32,726 nucleotides of DNA from an uncultured Halorubrum sp. (GCF_937146585.1 NZ_CAKZRO010000071.1:1-32726), one strand, 5' to 3'. Counted from the first letter of the stretch, positions 7,844-16,335 are shown. Made by a program: numbers and translations. The notes: a model not told the origin generated them from the letters alone.

Positions 7844-10275
7844 GGGCTCTCACCCCCGTTCTGGCCGACGCCGTCGTCCGGGTCGTCGCCGACGCGCCCG
7901 CCGTCGACCTCGGGCCACTCGTCGCGGACCTGCTCCATCACGGCCCGGCTTGTCAGCTCCGCGGACGCGGGGCTGTACCCGCGCTCGCAGAGCCGGTCGA
8001 TCGTCTCCGACTTCACCCGCTCCGTCTCGGTGTCCGCGGGCGGGTCGGGCCACGCCGCGGGGTCGAGGTCCGGGAACCGGCGCTTCACGTCGGCCAGTTC
8101 GTTCGCGTCGATCACCGCCTTCAGCTCCGGCACCTCCGCGAGGTCGACGTCGTCGACGCTGAACGCGTCGTCGCGGTTGCGCCACGCGTACTGGGTGAGT
8201 CCCCGGATCACGCGCTTGCGCCGGAACTGCTCGACGTCGCGCCCGGGCTCGGTCCCGCGGTAGTCGCCCTCGTCGAACCGCCCGAGCGTCTCCGTCTCGA
8301 ACACCTTCATGACGAGCGGGTCCGGGGCCTCGTCCTCGCGGCCCCGCGTCGTCGGGTCCTCGTCGTCCCACGCGTACACGTGTTCGACGTACTCGGCGAC
8401 CGTCTCCGTCGAGACGGTCTCCTCCGCGAGCATCGCGTCGATCACGTCCTCGCGCTGTCGCTCGCGGACCCGGGTCGCGACCGCCCCGCGCCGCCCCTCG
8501 AACTCCGCGACCTCCGCCCGCGAGAACAGCGGCGCGTCGGCGAGCCCGTCGGCCATCGCGTCGAGTACGTCCGTCGGGGTGACGACGCGCTCGACCGGGA
8601 GCTCCGGGTGGTGGCGGTCGGCCGTCGTCGCGAGCAGGTCGGCGACCGCGTCGCGGGCGTAGGTGACCGGGATCCCGTTGCGCCCGTCGCCCGGGGCGAG
8701 GTCGACGTCGGCGACGGTGACCGCGTCGTCGCCGCGCCCGACCTCCCCGGTCTCGTACAGCTCGGCGGTCTCGATCAGGTCGAGGTCGCCGGGCAGGTCG
8801 TCGGCGTCGAGCCGCGTGACCACCGCGTACAGCGCCGCGGCGCCGATCGCGTGCGGCGCGATCTCGCGCTCGGCCACGCTCCCGTCGGACTCCCGGACGT
8901 CCACCGACAGCGGCGCGACGCCCGGGTCGCTCCCGGCGTCGTCCGCGTCGCCGCCGCCGGCCGCCGCGCCGACGCCCGGCCCGCCGGACGCCGCGCCGTT
9001 CGGACCGGCGTCGCCCTCGACCGTCGCTCCCCCGGCCGCGGTCGCCCCGGCGATCTCCCGACGGAGCAGCCGGGCCTCCAGGCGGCGGTTCGTGAGGTAG
9101 CGGAACTCGTGTTTCGAGAGCCGGCGCTTCAGCGCCTTCAGCGGGTCGGCGTCGCCGCGCTCGGCGTGCCGGTCCAGCTCCGCGTCGAGGTCGGGGTTCG
9201 AGATGACGATCAGCTGGGTGTCGAGGTCCATCCCGATCCCCTTGTCGAGCTTCACGCGCCGCTCGTCGGGCACGTTGAGCAGCCGACGGAGGAGGTCGGC
9301 GTGCTGGCTCGCGTCCTCGACGACGGTCGCGACGCCGTTCCCCTGCGAGAGCACGCCGTCGTAGCTGAACGCCTGCGGGTTCTTCCGGCCGCGCGAGTCG
9401 AGCTCGCGCAGCATGCCGCCCATCCACGAGCCGACGAGCCGCTCTTTCGGCGTCCCGTCGTCCTCGGCGTGGAGGACGCCGATCCCCCGACCGACGTCGA
9501 CCACGTAGCTGGTCACGCGGAGGTGGTCGCGGTCGGTGATCGCCGAGAAGAGGTCCCGTCGCCCCTGCTCGCGGTAGGTCGACTCCAGGTGGTCGTACGC
9601 CTCGCGGCTGAACGGGTCGAGCTCCACGTCGGCCGCGATCGGGTAGGCGTCGCCGTCGACCGCGTCGGCGACCGACTCTCGGACCGGCTCCGGGAAGACG
9701 GACAGCGGGTGCGTCTGGACCGGACTGCGGTACCACGCGCCGGTGTCGCCGCCGTCGCCGTACGAGAGCGACGCGGCTCCCGCCCCGCCTCCGCCGCCCG
9801 CGCCGGCGCCGGTGACGTTCCACTCGACGGTGTACCGGCGGCCGGCGTCCGTCTTCGAGAACGCGCGGAGGCCGTTAATCAGGCACCGCTTGAACTCCGA
9901 CTTCCCGGTCGCGGTCGGGCCGTCGATCCAGACTATCGTCTCGTCGTTGCCGCGCCCGGTCGCGGCCGCGCGCAGGTCGTCGACGAACGCGTTGAGCGCG
10001 CGGGTGTTGCCCAACACGGCGTGTTCCCCGTCGTTCGCCGGGTCGTCGAAGAAGCGGTACCGGTCGAGCGTCTCGCCGCGCTCGCGGACCTCCCGCGTCC
10101 CCTGCGACTCGATCGCCGCGAGGACGTACCCCGCGCCGGAGGCGGCCGCGGTCGGCCGCTCCAGCACGCGGTCGACGTAGGACTCGATGCTCATCGGCGG
10201 GTCGTACGCCCCCCGGAGCGCCTCGTCGGCCGCGTCGACGAACCCCTCGCCGTCGGGTCGGGTGCGCTCGCTCAT
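7834..10275 (-). CDS. Second PrkA-type AAA+ protein (divergent paralog)
   Basis: An 813-residue paralog of the PrkA family, larger and more divergent than its upstream neighbour. The P-loop is GPTATGKS (119-126), followed by [14 protein letters not shown] Gly/Ala-rich insert (about 167-180) lies just after the VEWNVTG strand, and a second Gly/Ala/Asp-rich insert sits around 425-455. PrkA features shared with the neighbour include [15 protein letters not shown] and the nearby [15 protein letters not shown]. The family is called a serine kinase (E. coli YeaG, Bacillus PrkA), but recent work on Bacillus PrkA reports ATP-dependent protease activity, so the kinase label is doubtful. It starts one base after the prkA stop and overlaps yeaH by 10 bases. 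The two PrkA proteins may form mixed rings; this is inference. Confidence 0.92.
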   Translation of the reverse strand: MSERTRPDGEGFVDAADEALRGAYDPPMSIESYVDRVLERPTAAASGAGYVLAAIESQGTREVRERGETLDRYRFFDDPANDGEHAVLGNTRALNAFVDDLRAAATGRGNDETIVWIDGPTATGKSEFKRCLINGLRAFSKTDAGRRYTVEWNVTGAGAGGGGGAGAASLSYGDGGDTGAWYRSPVQTHPLSVFPEPVRESVADAVDGDAYPIAADVELDPFSREAYDHLESTYREQGRRDLFSAITDRDHLRVTSYVVDVGRGIGVLHAEDDGTPKERLVGSWMGGMLRELDSRGRKNPQAFSYDGVLSQGNGVATVVEDASQHADLLRRLLNVPDERRVKLDKGIGMDLDTQLIVISNPDLDAELDRHAERGDADPLKALKRRLSKHEFRYLTNRRLEARLLRREIAGATAAGGATVEGDAGPNGAASGGPGVGAAAGGGDADDAGSDPGVAPLSVDVRESDGSVAEREIAPHAIGAAALYAVVTRLDADDLPGDLDLIETAELYETGEVGRGDDAVTVADVDLAPGDGRNGIPVTYARDAVADLLATTADRHHPELPVERVVTPTDVLDAMADGLADAPLFSRAEVAEFEGRRGAVATRVRERQREDVIDAMLAEETVSTETVAEYVEHVYAWDDEDPTTRGREDEAPDPLVMKVFETETLGRFDEGDYRGTEPGRDVEQFRRKRVIRGLTQYAWRNRDDAFSVDDVDLAEVPELKAVIDANELADVKRRFPDLDPAAWPDPPADTETERVKSETIDRLCERGYSPASAELTSRAVMEQVRDEWPEVDGGRVGDDPDDGVGQNGGESPWD

Positions 10276-10276
10276 C

Positions 10277-12352
10277 TCAGTCCCCGCCGTCCTCGATCTC
10301 CGAGCGCGCGACCGCCGCGCCCGCGTACTCCAACACCTCGGCGGCCCCGTCCTCGGAGTAGCCGCGGTCGACTAAGGCGTCGACCCAGGCGCTCCGGTCT
10401 TCGTCGTCGAGGTCGGTCGCGGACACCAGCGCCGAGAAGTTGATGTTGTGCTTCTTGTCTTCCCACAGCTTGCGCTCTAGGGCGCGGCGGAGACGGTCGT
10501 TCTCCTGCGGGTCGAACCCGCGCCCCTCGCGGGCGCGCCGGGAGACCCAGTTCGATACCTCCTGGCGGAAGTCGTCCTTCCGGTCGGAGGGGACGTCGAG
10601 CTGCTCTTCGACCGCGCGCAGGAACGTCTCGTCCGGCTCGGTCTCCCGGCCGGTGAGCTCGTCGTCGACGGTGTCGTCGTCGATGTACGCCATCACGTGG
10701 TCCATGTACTTCTCGCCCTGCCGCCGGAGCTCGTCGACGTCGTACGCCAGCGCGTGGCGCACGTCCTCGATCGCCCGTTCGCGGTACTCCTCGCGGACGG
10801 TCTCTAAGAGCCGCTCGTAGCGGCCGAGGTCCTCGGCCGCGATCGAGCCGTGGCCGCCGAGGTTCGCCTCGAAGTGGTCGAAGACGGACAGCGGCGAGAG
10901 GTGGCTGCGGTCGCGGTGCGTCGCGTCCATGATCGCCTCGGCGATCTCGTCGCCGACGAACCGCGCGGAGATCCCGTCCATCCCCTCGCCGACGTCGGCG
11001 GACTCGGCGGCGTCCTCCCGGAGCTTCCGCCGGTCGATCTCCTCGTCTTCGAGCTCGCCGTTGTACGCCTTCGCCTTCTCCAACAGGCTCACCGTCTCGT
11101 CGGTCGGCTCCTCCAATCTGGTGAGAACCCCGAAGAGCGCGGCCATCTCCAGCGCGTGGGGCTCGACGTGGACGTTGGGCACGTCGGCGTTGGCGAGCAT
11201 CTTCTCGTAGATGTTCGCCTCGCTCTCGTACTCCAACACGTACGGGTAGTCGATCCGCTTGGTGCGGTCGTTGAACGCCTCCATCTTCTCGTCGCCGGTC
11301 TTCTCGCGGTACTCCGGCATGTTCGTCCGGCCGACGATCACCTGGTCGATGTCGATCCGCGGGTTGTTCTTCGGCTTGATCGTCGACTCCTGGGAGGCGT
11401 GGAGGAAGTCGTAGAGGAACTCCCGCTGGAGCTTGAGAAGCTCCTCGCCGGAGAAGAGGCCGCGGTTCGCGTTACAGAACGCGCCGGCGTAGTCGAACGC
11501 CCGCGGGTCGGACTCGCCGTAGACGGCGAGCTTCGCGTAGTTGACGTCGCCGGTGAGCTCGGTCTCGTCCTGGTTCTTCTTGTCCTTCGGCTCGAACGTC
11601 TCGATGCACTCCCGGCGGTTCTCGTCGGCGACGAGCCGGACGACCTCGACGTGCTCGTCGAGGACGCGCTCCAAGTCGTCGTCGTAGTGCGCGAGCAGCT
11701 CGTTCAGGTAGAACTCCGAGGCCGGGTCCGGGTGCTGGTCGTTCCGAAGCGTGTAGGGGGCGTCGAGCAGCTCGTTGAGGTCGTCGATCACGGCCTGCCG
11801 CTGCGGCTTCGGGAGGAGGACGAGCGGGTCCTGGCTCATCGGCGAGCGGACCGTGTCGTCGTCCGGGTCCTGGTCGTCGATCACCGAACAGAGGTCGACC
11901 CACCGGAAGGTGTACATCCGGCCGGCGTCCTCGCGGGTGTACGCCTCGAAGTAGCGGCGCACGAGCCAGTCGAAGTGCGACTTCCCGGAGCCGACCGGCC
12001 CCAGCAGGAGCTTGATCCGCTTCTCGGGGCCGAGCCCGCGGGCGCCGGACTTCACCTTGTTGACGAACTCGTGGATCGCCTCGTGGACCTCGCGGCCGTA
12101 GAACACGTTCTCGCCGTCGTGGTGCGGGTCCTCCGCGGCGAGCGCGTACTCGACGACGCCGCGTTCCTCGTCGTAGTGGGTCCCGTAGTAGTCGAACATG
12201 TCCGCGACGCGCTGGTGGGCGTTCCGCGCGATCCGCGGGTCGTCGTACAGCGCGTCGAGGTACCAGTCGAACGATCGCGCCGCTCTGAGATCGTCCGGAA
12301 CCTCCGTCCGGTACTCCTCGCTGAGCCGTTCGAGCGTGTGTCGTTCTGCCAT
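10277..12352 (-). CDS. prkA: PrkA family AAA+ serine protein kinase-like protein
   Basis: A 691-residue canonical PrkA. It begins MAERHTLERLSEEYR. A helical region (30-60) leads to VFYGREVHEAIHEFVNKVKS (83-102) and the P-loop GPVGSGKS (118-125). Other conserved stretches are AGRMYTFRW, SFLYDFLHAS-like LYDFLHASQE, VIVGRTNMPEYR, and GMDGISARFVGDEIAEAIMD near the C terminus. It is the first gene of prkA-paralog-yeaH-spoVR. The ATG at 12352 is the only start in frame, since a stop lies upstream with no ATG or GTG between. GTGAT just before the ATG is a weak Shine-Dalgarno match, which fits the leadered transcript implied by the TATA at 12512-12520. Bacterial homologs are tied to stationary-phase and nitrogen stress. 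Confidence 0.95.
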   Translation of the reverse strand: MAERHTLERLSEEYRTEVPDDLRAARSFDWYLDALYDDPRIARNAHQRVADMFDYYGTHYDEERGVVEYALAAEDPHHDGENVFYGREVHEAIHEFVNKVKSGARGLGPEKRIKLLLGPVGSGKSHFDWLVRRYFEAYTREDAGRMYTFRWVDLCSVIDDQDPDDDTVRSPMSQDPLVLLPKPQRQAVIDDLNELLDAPYTLRNDQHPDPASEFYLNELLAHYDDDLERVLDEHVEVVRLVADENRRECIETFEPKDKKNQDETELTGDVNYAKLAVYGESDPRAFDYAGAFCNANRGLFSGEELLKLQREFLYDFLHASQESTIKPKNNPRIDIDQVIVGRTNMPEYREKTGDEKMEAFNDRTKRIDYPYVLEYESEANIYEKMLANADVPNVHVEPHALEMAALFGVLTRLEEPTDETVSLLEKAKAYNGELEDEEIDRRKLREDAAESADVGEGMDGISARFVGDEIAEAIMDATHRDRSHLSPLSVFDHFEANLGGHGSIAAEDLGRYERLLETVREEYRERAIEDVRHALAYDVDELRRQGEKYMDHVMAYIDDDTVDDELTGRETEPDETFLRAVEEQLDVPSDRKDDFRQEVSNWVSRRAREGRGFDPQENDRLRRALERKLWEDKKHNINFSALVSATDLDDEDRSAWVDALVDRGYSEDGAAEVLEYAGAAVARSEIEDGGD

Positions 12353-12399
12353 CGTATCACGTTCGCTCGGATCGCGGGCGGCGTCGTTCGGCCCCGACG

Positions 12400-12417
12400 C
12401 GACGGCCGGAGCCGTCG
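12400..12417 (-). promoter_or_regulatory. Hairpin in the prkA 5' leader
   Basis: CGACGGC and GCCGTCG form a perfect 7-bp stem with a 4-nt loop, about 50-65 bases before the prkA ATG. If transcription begins near 12488, this lies in a leader of about 135 nt, unusually long for a haloarchaeon. Function is unknown; such stems also arise by chance at this GC content. Confidence 0.35.
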
Positions 12418-12511
12418 CTCACCGTGCGCGTGTCGACAACTCGTCTGACCGCGAGCGGCGCGTCGTCGTCCTCCGTGTCGGTGCCGGTCGTCGCCTCGCC
12501 CGTATCCGAGG

Positions 12512-12520
12512 CTATATATG
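12512..12520. promoter_or_regulatory. Symmetrical TATA box between prkA and the plus-strand genes
   Basis: CTATATATG is the clearest TATA in the 423-bp gap 12353-12775. On the minus strand it would start transcription near 12488 and give prkA a leader of about 135 nt. On the plus strand it is centred about 29 nt before an ATG at 12545 that opens a 34-codon frame. Which direction dominates cannot be told. Adjacent GAGA-GAT-TCTC is a small inverted repeat. I see no other gene in the gap. Confidence 0.6.
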
Positions 12521-12544
12521 TGGGAGAGATTCTCACGGATAAGT

Positions 12545-12649
12545 ATGTCGCCCGTTGACACTCGTCACGCTCCGTCCGGCCCCGTCGCCCTCACCGAGTC
12601 CCCCCGGTTCGCCGACGGTCCTTCGGTCGGTCTTATCAACGCTTCGTGA
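12545..12649 (+). CDS. Possible leaderless small protein (34 residues)
   Basis: An ATG placed about 29 nt after the TATA at 12512-12520 opens a 34-codon frame, MSPVDTRHAPSGPVALTESP and on to LINAS, ending TGA at 12649. I recognise no domain and no hydrophobic segment. It is reported because promoter spacing matches the leaderless genes of this window; composition alone does not prove coding. It could instead be a short non-coding transcript, or the TATA may serve only prkA. Confidence 0.25.
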   Translation: MSPVDTRHAPSGPVALTESPRFADGPSVGLINAS

Positions 12650-12775
12650 GATCGACGGCGGGGGTCGGCGCGTCCTCCGGGCGAACGCTCGCGCGCGGAC
12701 GCCGCGACCCGTTTTGGAACCGGAACCATCGGCCCCGGCACGCAGCCTTTTGCGGGACGCCCCCGCACCACCGGT

Positions 12776-13540
12776 GTGACGTTCAGCATCTGCGTCCGCG
12801 AGCGGTACACCGACGATGACGGCGACGACCAGATCCGGTTCGGCGTGGCGGTGACGACCCGGCTGCCGGGCGTCGGCACGCTGTGTCCGTTCGCCTCGTC
12901 GGACGGGGCGGTGGCGACCCAGTCGCTCGTCAACGTCGAGTTGGGGCGGAAGGGGATCGAGTACCTCGGCGACGGCCTGGCGGTCGACGACGCCCTGGAG
13001 GCCCTGCTCAACGCCGACGAGGGTAGCGCCCAGCGCCAGCTCCACGGCGTCGACGCCGACGGGACGTTCGCGTTCTCCGGCGACGAGTGTAACGGCTGGT
13101 ACGGCCACCGCGAGGGGCAGAACTACACGGTCGCCGGCAACCTCCTGACGGGCGAGGACGTGGTCGAGGACACCGCGGCCGCCTACGAGTCCGACGCCCA
13201 CGGCGACGCGCCCCTCGCCGAGCGGCTGATCGACGCCCTCGCCGCGGGGCACGCCGCGGGCGGCGACAAGCGCGAGGACCTCGAAGTCCAGTCCGCCGCG
13301 CTGCTCGTCCGGACCACCGAGGAGGAGGCGGACGACCCGTACTACAACGACCTCCGCGTCGACGCGAGCGAGACGCCGGTGGCCGACCTCCGCGAGACGT
13401 ACGAGACGGCCAAGCGCGGCTACGAGACCATCTTGGAGAAGTACGCGGAGGAGGACGAAGACGACGAGGAAGCGGGCGACGAGGCGACGGGCGATGAGGA
13501 CGAAACCGAGGGCAACGCCGCCGACGACGCCGGGGAGTAG
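12776..13540 (+). CDS. DUF1028 family protein (Ntn-hydrolase-like)
   Basis: A 254-residue DUF1028 protein, a family with a predicted N-terminal-nucleophile hydrolase fold and unknown substrate. Family features are the opening TFSICVRE, FGVAVTTRLPGVGTLCPFA, GAVATQSLVN, NYTVAGNLLTGEDVVE, and PLAERLIDALAAGHAAGGDK followed by SAALLV. The start is a GTG whose next codon is Thr, so removal of Met would expose Thr at the N terminus, as expected for this fold. CCTTTTGC (12746-12753) lies about 27 nt upstream, fitting a leaderless start. The last about 35 residues are an acidic Glu/Asp-rich tail beyond the family core. It converges with the next gene with a 9-bp gap. Confidence 0.9.
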   Translation: MTFSICVRERYTDDDGDDQIRFGVAVTTRLPGVGTLCPFASSDGAVATQSLVNVELGRKGIEYLGDGLAVDDALEALLNADEGSAQRQLHGVDADGTFAFSGDECNGWYGHREGQNYTVAGNLLTGEDVVEDTAAAYESDAHGDAPLAERLIDALAAGHAAGGDKREDLEVQSAALLVRTTEEEADDPYYNDLRVDASETPVADLRETYETAKRGYETILEKYAEEDEDDEEAGDEATGDEDETEGNAADDAGE

Positions 13541-13549
13541 CGGCCTCGC

Positions 13550-14443
13550 CTACACCGACAGCCGCGCGAGGATCGGCAGGTGGTCGGAGGGGTACCGCCC
13601 GCGGTCGTCCCGGTCCGCGAGCGTCGCGAACGCCTCGACGGACACCCCCGGCGAGACGAGCGCGTGGTCGATCCGCCGACCGTCGATGAGGCGAGCGAAG
13701 TCGGTGAGACTCGTCTCCGGCCCGTGCCGGAGGTCGGCGGCGGCCGCGGCGTCGCGCAGCTCGGGGCCGTCGCCGGGAGATCCGCCGCCGGCGACTCCGC
13801 CGTTTTCGGCGTCATTCCCGCCGGTTTCGCCGTCGTTCCCGCCGATTTCGCCGTCGTCCCCGACGAGGATCCGGTGCGGCTCCGACCCGGGCGTACAGTT
13901 GAGGTCGCCGACGAGGACGACCGGGAGTCTCTCGCCGTTCCCGCTTCCGGCTCCGTCGCTCGTCGCGAGCGTCGGGAGCCGCTCGCGAAGCAGGCGGGCG
14001 GACTCGCGCCGCGCGCGGGCGCTCACGTGGTCGAAGTGGGTGTTGACGACGCGGAGCGCGGCGTCGCCGTCGCGGGCGCGTACCCGCGCCCACGTCGCGA
14101 TCCGCGGGTGAGTCGCCCCCCATCCGGTCGACGGGGTCTCGGGGGTCTCGGAGAGCCAGAACGTGTCGCTGTCGACGATCTCCCAGCGGTCGCTCCGGAC
14201 GCCGATCGGGCATCCCTCGCCCTCGCCGTCCGCCTCGCGGCCCCGCCCGACGAACTCGTACGCCGGGAGCCGGTCCCGGAGGTCGCGGCGCTGTTCGGGG
14301 ACCGGCTCCTGAAACGCGGCGACGTCGGGCCGGTGAAAGCGGACGAGCCGCCCGACGGCGTCTCGGCGGTCGTGCCAGGCGTCGTGGTGGTCGCCGCGGT
14401 TGGCGTAGCGGACGTTGTAGCTCAGCACCCGGATCGCGGTCAT
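13550..14443 (-). CDS. Endonuclease/exonuclease/phosphatase (EEP) family protein
   Basis: A 297-residue metal-dependent phosphoesterase of the DNase I-like EEP fold. The motifs appear in order: LSYNVRYAN (7-15), AAFQE (42-46, metal-binding Glu46), NTHFDHVSARAR (134-145), VLVGDLNCTPGS (177-187), IDHALV and SDHLPI near the C terminus. No signal peptide is present. The set could act on nucleic acid, phospholipid or a sugar phosphate; sequence does not decide. A three-copy, seven-residue Gly/Asn/Asp repeat (195-215) expands the loop after the GDLN motif. It is transcribed toward DUF1028 and has its own TATA-like box. Confidence 0.92.
   Translation of the reverse strand: MTAIRVLSYNVRYANRGDHHDAWHDRRDAVGRLVRFHRPDVAAFQEPVPEQRRDLRDRLPAYEFVGRGREADGEGEGCPIGVRSDRWEIVDSDTFWLSETPETPSTGWGATHPRIATWARVRARDGDAALRVVNTHFDHVSARARRESARLLRERLPTLATSDGAGSGNGERLPVVLVGDLNCTPGSEPHRILVGDDGEIGGNDGETGGNDAENGGVAGGGSPGDGPELRDAAAAADLRHGPETSLTDFARLIDGRRIDHALVSPGVSVEAFATLADRDDRGRYPSDHLPILARLSV
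13799..13861 (-). repeat. Three-copy 21-bp coding tandem repeat in the EEP gene
   Basis: Residues 195-215 are three seven-residue units, GDDGEIG, GNDGETG and GNDAENG, so the DNA is 3 x 21 bp, imperfect. It sits in a surface loop between the GDLN catalytic motif and the next conserved block. In-frame slippage there would change loop length without breaking the gene. Confidence 0.85.
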
Positions 14444-14468
14444 TACCGTTGGGGTCGATGGGGAGCCG

Positions 14469-14476
14469 ATTAAAAT
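14469..14476 (-). promoter_or_regulatory. TATA box for the EEP gene
   Basis: ATTTTAAT on the minus strand is centred about 29 nt before the ATG at 14443, consistent with a leaderless transcript. Confidence 0.6.
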
Positions 14477-14572
14477 GCGCGGAGCGACCGGGGCGGCCGC
14501 GCGCGGCCGGCGGGCGTCTGCCCCCGTCGAGACGGATTCACGGGCGGCGATCGACCGCCGCTCCTCGGCCGC

Positions 14573-15055
14573 TCACACCGAGAACTCGTAGAGGTCGTCG
14601 CCGACGTGGTGGATCGACTCGACGACCTTTCCGCTGTCGCCGACCATCTCGTCGCCGTCGGCCAGCGCGCGGCCCACCGCCAGTACCTTGCCGTGGGTCT
14701 CCTCGGCGATCACGACGAGGTCGTCCGCGCGGATCTCCGGGTCGGCCTCGACGATGCCCGGGCGCATCACGTCGGCGCCGTCGGAGACGAACGAGATCGC
14801 GCCGGCGTCGACCGTGACGACGCCCGTCTCCGGGTCGTAGTCGTTCGCCCCCCGGACGGTGAGGAACGGCTCGTCGTCGTCGACGTAGAAGACGGCGGGG
14901 TCGCCGTCGACCAAGACGAGCTCGTAGCCGGCGTCGACGAACTCCACGAACTCGAACGTGTCCCCGTCGATGTCGACCCCGAGGTGGTCGGCGACCGCGT
15001 CGCGGATCGCCGTGATCTGGTCGCTCCGGAGATGGTGCCGGGATTTCACTTCCAT
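14573..15055 (-). CDS. PUA-domain RNA-binding protein
   Basis: A 160-residue protein of the archaeal PUA group related to the MCT-1/Tma20 type. The N-terminal half (MEVKSRHHLRSDQITAIRDA) is the pre-PUA module. The C-terminal half is a PUA domain with the typical MRPGIVEADPEIRADDLVVI (about 96-115), then HGKVLAVGRAL and SGKVVESIHHVGDDLYEF. PUA domains bind structured RNA, and the eukaryotic relatives act on the ribosome in translation; the archaeal role is less clear. The start is supported by a TATA-like CCATTTATC about 28 nt upstream. It is separated by 129 bp from the next gene on the same strand, which has its own promoter. Confidence 0.9.
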   Translation of the reverse strand: MEVKSRHHLRSDQITAIRDAVADHLGVDIDGDTFEFVEFVDAGYELVLVDGDPAVFYVDDDEPFLTVRGANDYDPETGVVTVDAGAISFVSDGADVMRPGIVEADPEIRADDLVVIAEETHGKVLAVGRALADGDEMVGDSGKVVESIHHVGDDLYEFSV

Positions 15056-15078
15056 GGGGTCCGGTCGACCGCTCGGCC

Positions 15079-15087
15079 GATAAATGG
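15079..15087 (-). promoter_or_regulatory. TATA box for the PUA-domain gene
   Basis: CCATTTATC on the minus strand is centred about 28 nt before the ATG at 15055 with no Shine-Dalgarno sequence between. Confidence 0.6.
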
Positions 15088-15161
15088 ACCGCTCCGCGCC
15101 GTGACGGGCCGCCGATCACCGCCGTCGGGGGTCTCACGCGGTTGGATCGATCAAAACGGCC

Positions 15162-15168
15162 TTATGCT
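15162..15168 (+). promoter_or_regulatory. TATA-like box for the anchored ferredoxin gene
   Basis: TTATGCT is centred about 24 nt before the ATG at 15189. It is divergent from the PUA-gene promoter, about 75 bp away. Confidence 0.5.
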
Positions 15169-15188
15169 ACCTCTCCATATCGGTTCGT

Positions 15189-15794
15189 ATGCTCAATCCG
15201 CTCATTGCGAACGTCGCAAACACGCCCGCGATCGCTATCGGGGCGATTGCGACGCTGCTCATCGTCCTCGTCACGTCGGTGAGGGGGACCGGGTGGGAGC
15301 CCACCACCGACATCTCGGACGAAGTGATGGAACGCCGCTCGTCCGCGGTCCCGGAGACCGAGTTCCCGGAGCCGGGCAACCGCGCGGTCGGCGGCGGTGG
15401 CGGCGGCGGCGGCGCCATCCCGGCCGCCGGCGAGGGCGAGGAGGGCGAACTCGAGGGGGGCGAGACCGTCAGCGCCGGCCCCGGCGACATCCCCGAAGAC
15501 GAGGTGGAGTACTTCGAGGTCGAGTTCGTCAAGCAGGGCGAGACGATCGAGCTCTCCAACGACGAGCCGATCCTCGAACAGGGCGAAGACGCGGGGTGGG
15601 ACCTCCCGTACGCCTGCCGCCAGGGCCAGTGCGTCTCCTGTGCCGGCCAGATCGCGGACGGGCCGAGCGAGGACTTCGTCGAGCACGACAACCAGCAGAT
15701 GCTCGAAGAGGCCGAGATCGACGACGGCTACACGCTCACCTGCGTCGCGTACCCGCGCGACTCCTTCAGCATCGAGACCGGCGAAGCGCCGTAG
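15189..15794 (+). CDS. Membrane-anchored 2Fe-2S ferredoxin
   Basis: A 201-residue electron carrier tethered to the membrane. A hydrophobic helix (about 10-30, TPAIAIGAIATLLIVLVTSV) leads to an acidic stretch, then a Gly-rich linker with eight successive Gly (68-75), then a plant-type 2Fe-2S domain from about 105. The cluster ligands are Cys143, Cys148, Cys151 and Cys185 (CRQGQCVSC and LTC), spacing C-X4-C-X2-C-X33-C, the classic chloroplast-type pattern. The linker could let the domain swing between membrane partners. Topology is uncertain; a Tat motif is absent and the short N terminus with negative residues after the helix allows an inside domain. Partners are not encoded next to it. Confidence 0.92.
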   Translation: MLNPLIANVANTPAIAIGAIATLLIVLVTSVRGTGWEPTTDISDEVMERRSSAVPETEFPEPGNRAVGGGGGGGGAIPAAGEGEEGELEGGETVSAGPGDIPEDEVEYFEVEFVKQGETIELSNDEPILEQGEDAGWDLPYACRQGQCVSCAGQIADGPSEDFVEHDNQQMLEEAEIDDGYTLTCVAYPRDSFSIETGEAP

Positions 15795-15894
15795 CCCCGC
15801 CGGCGACCGCTCTCCGCCGCACCCACTCCGCCGCCCTCAACTTCTCTCCGTCCGCTCGCGACACCCTTTTTCGCGTCTCGCCCCAACGAGTCGC

Positions 15895-16233
15895 ATGTCC
15901 CTCACCACGGCCCTCGTCGGGGGCGGCGGAGGCGTCGCCGTCGCGCTCATCGCCGCGGCCGTCTACCGCGACGCCGCGCGCGTCGGCGTCGACCTCGGTT
16001 CGCCGGCGGCGTGGGCCGCGCTCGTCGTCCTCACCGGCGGGGCGAGCCTCGTCACGCTGATCCTCGTCCCCGACGCGCCCCTGCCCGGCGTCCTCGTCCT
16101 CACCGCGCTCGGGCCGCTGCTGTACGTGCTCGAACGCGACGACTCGCTGAACGGCGACGACGCGGCCGACCCCACGCGGCTCCCCAGCCAGTCCGGCGAG
16201 TCCACTGACGGAACCGACGAGGGGGAGCGATAG
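15895..16233 (+). CDS. Small membrane protein, unknown function
   Basis: A 112-residue protein with three hydrophobic segments, about 4-23, 38-56 and 60-78, followed by an acidic hydrophilic tail of about 33 residues likely in the cytoplasm. I recognise no family. The ATG at 15895 was chosen because the T-rich CCTTTTTCG (15865-15873) is centred about 26 nt upstream and because hydrophobic sequence begins right there; the longer frame upstream is the shadow of the ferredoxin gene. It lies 100 bp after that gene on the same strand and may have its own promoter. Confidence 0.75.
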   Translation: MSLTTALVGGGGGVAVALIAAAVYRDAARVGVDLGSPAAWAALVVLTGGASLVTLILVPDAPLPGVLVLTALGPLLYVLERDDSLNGDDAADPTRLPSQSGESTDGTDEGER

Positions 16234-16335
16234 CGCGCTCGGCTGCCGCCGTTCCGTCTCATCGACGATGACACAGTTCCTTTCGCGCGCTTCTGCGACT
16301 CCTAAACCGCAACTTTCCATACCGTCGGCGGCGAA

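Noticed and set aside
12052..12561. Minus-strand frame covering the prkA leader region
   Set aside because: It reads out of frame through the start of prkA, has Arg/Thr-rich shadow composition and no family features; an in-frame extension of prkA is also blocked by a stop.
15397..15894. Upstream extension of the small membrane protein at 15895
   Set aside because: It overlaps the ferredoxin gene in another frame and is Arg/Ser/Pro-rich shadow sequence; the hydrophobic protein begins at 15895.
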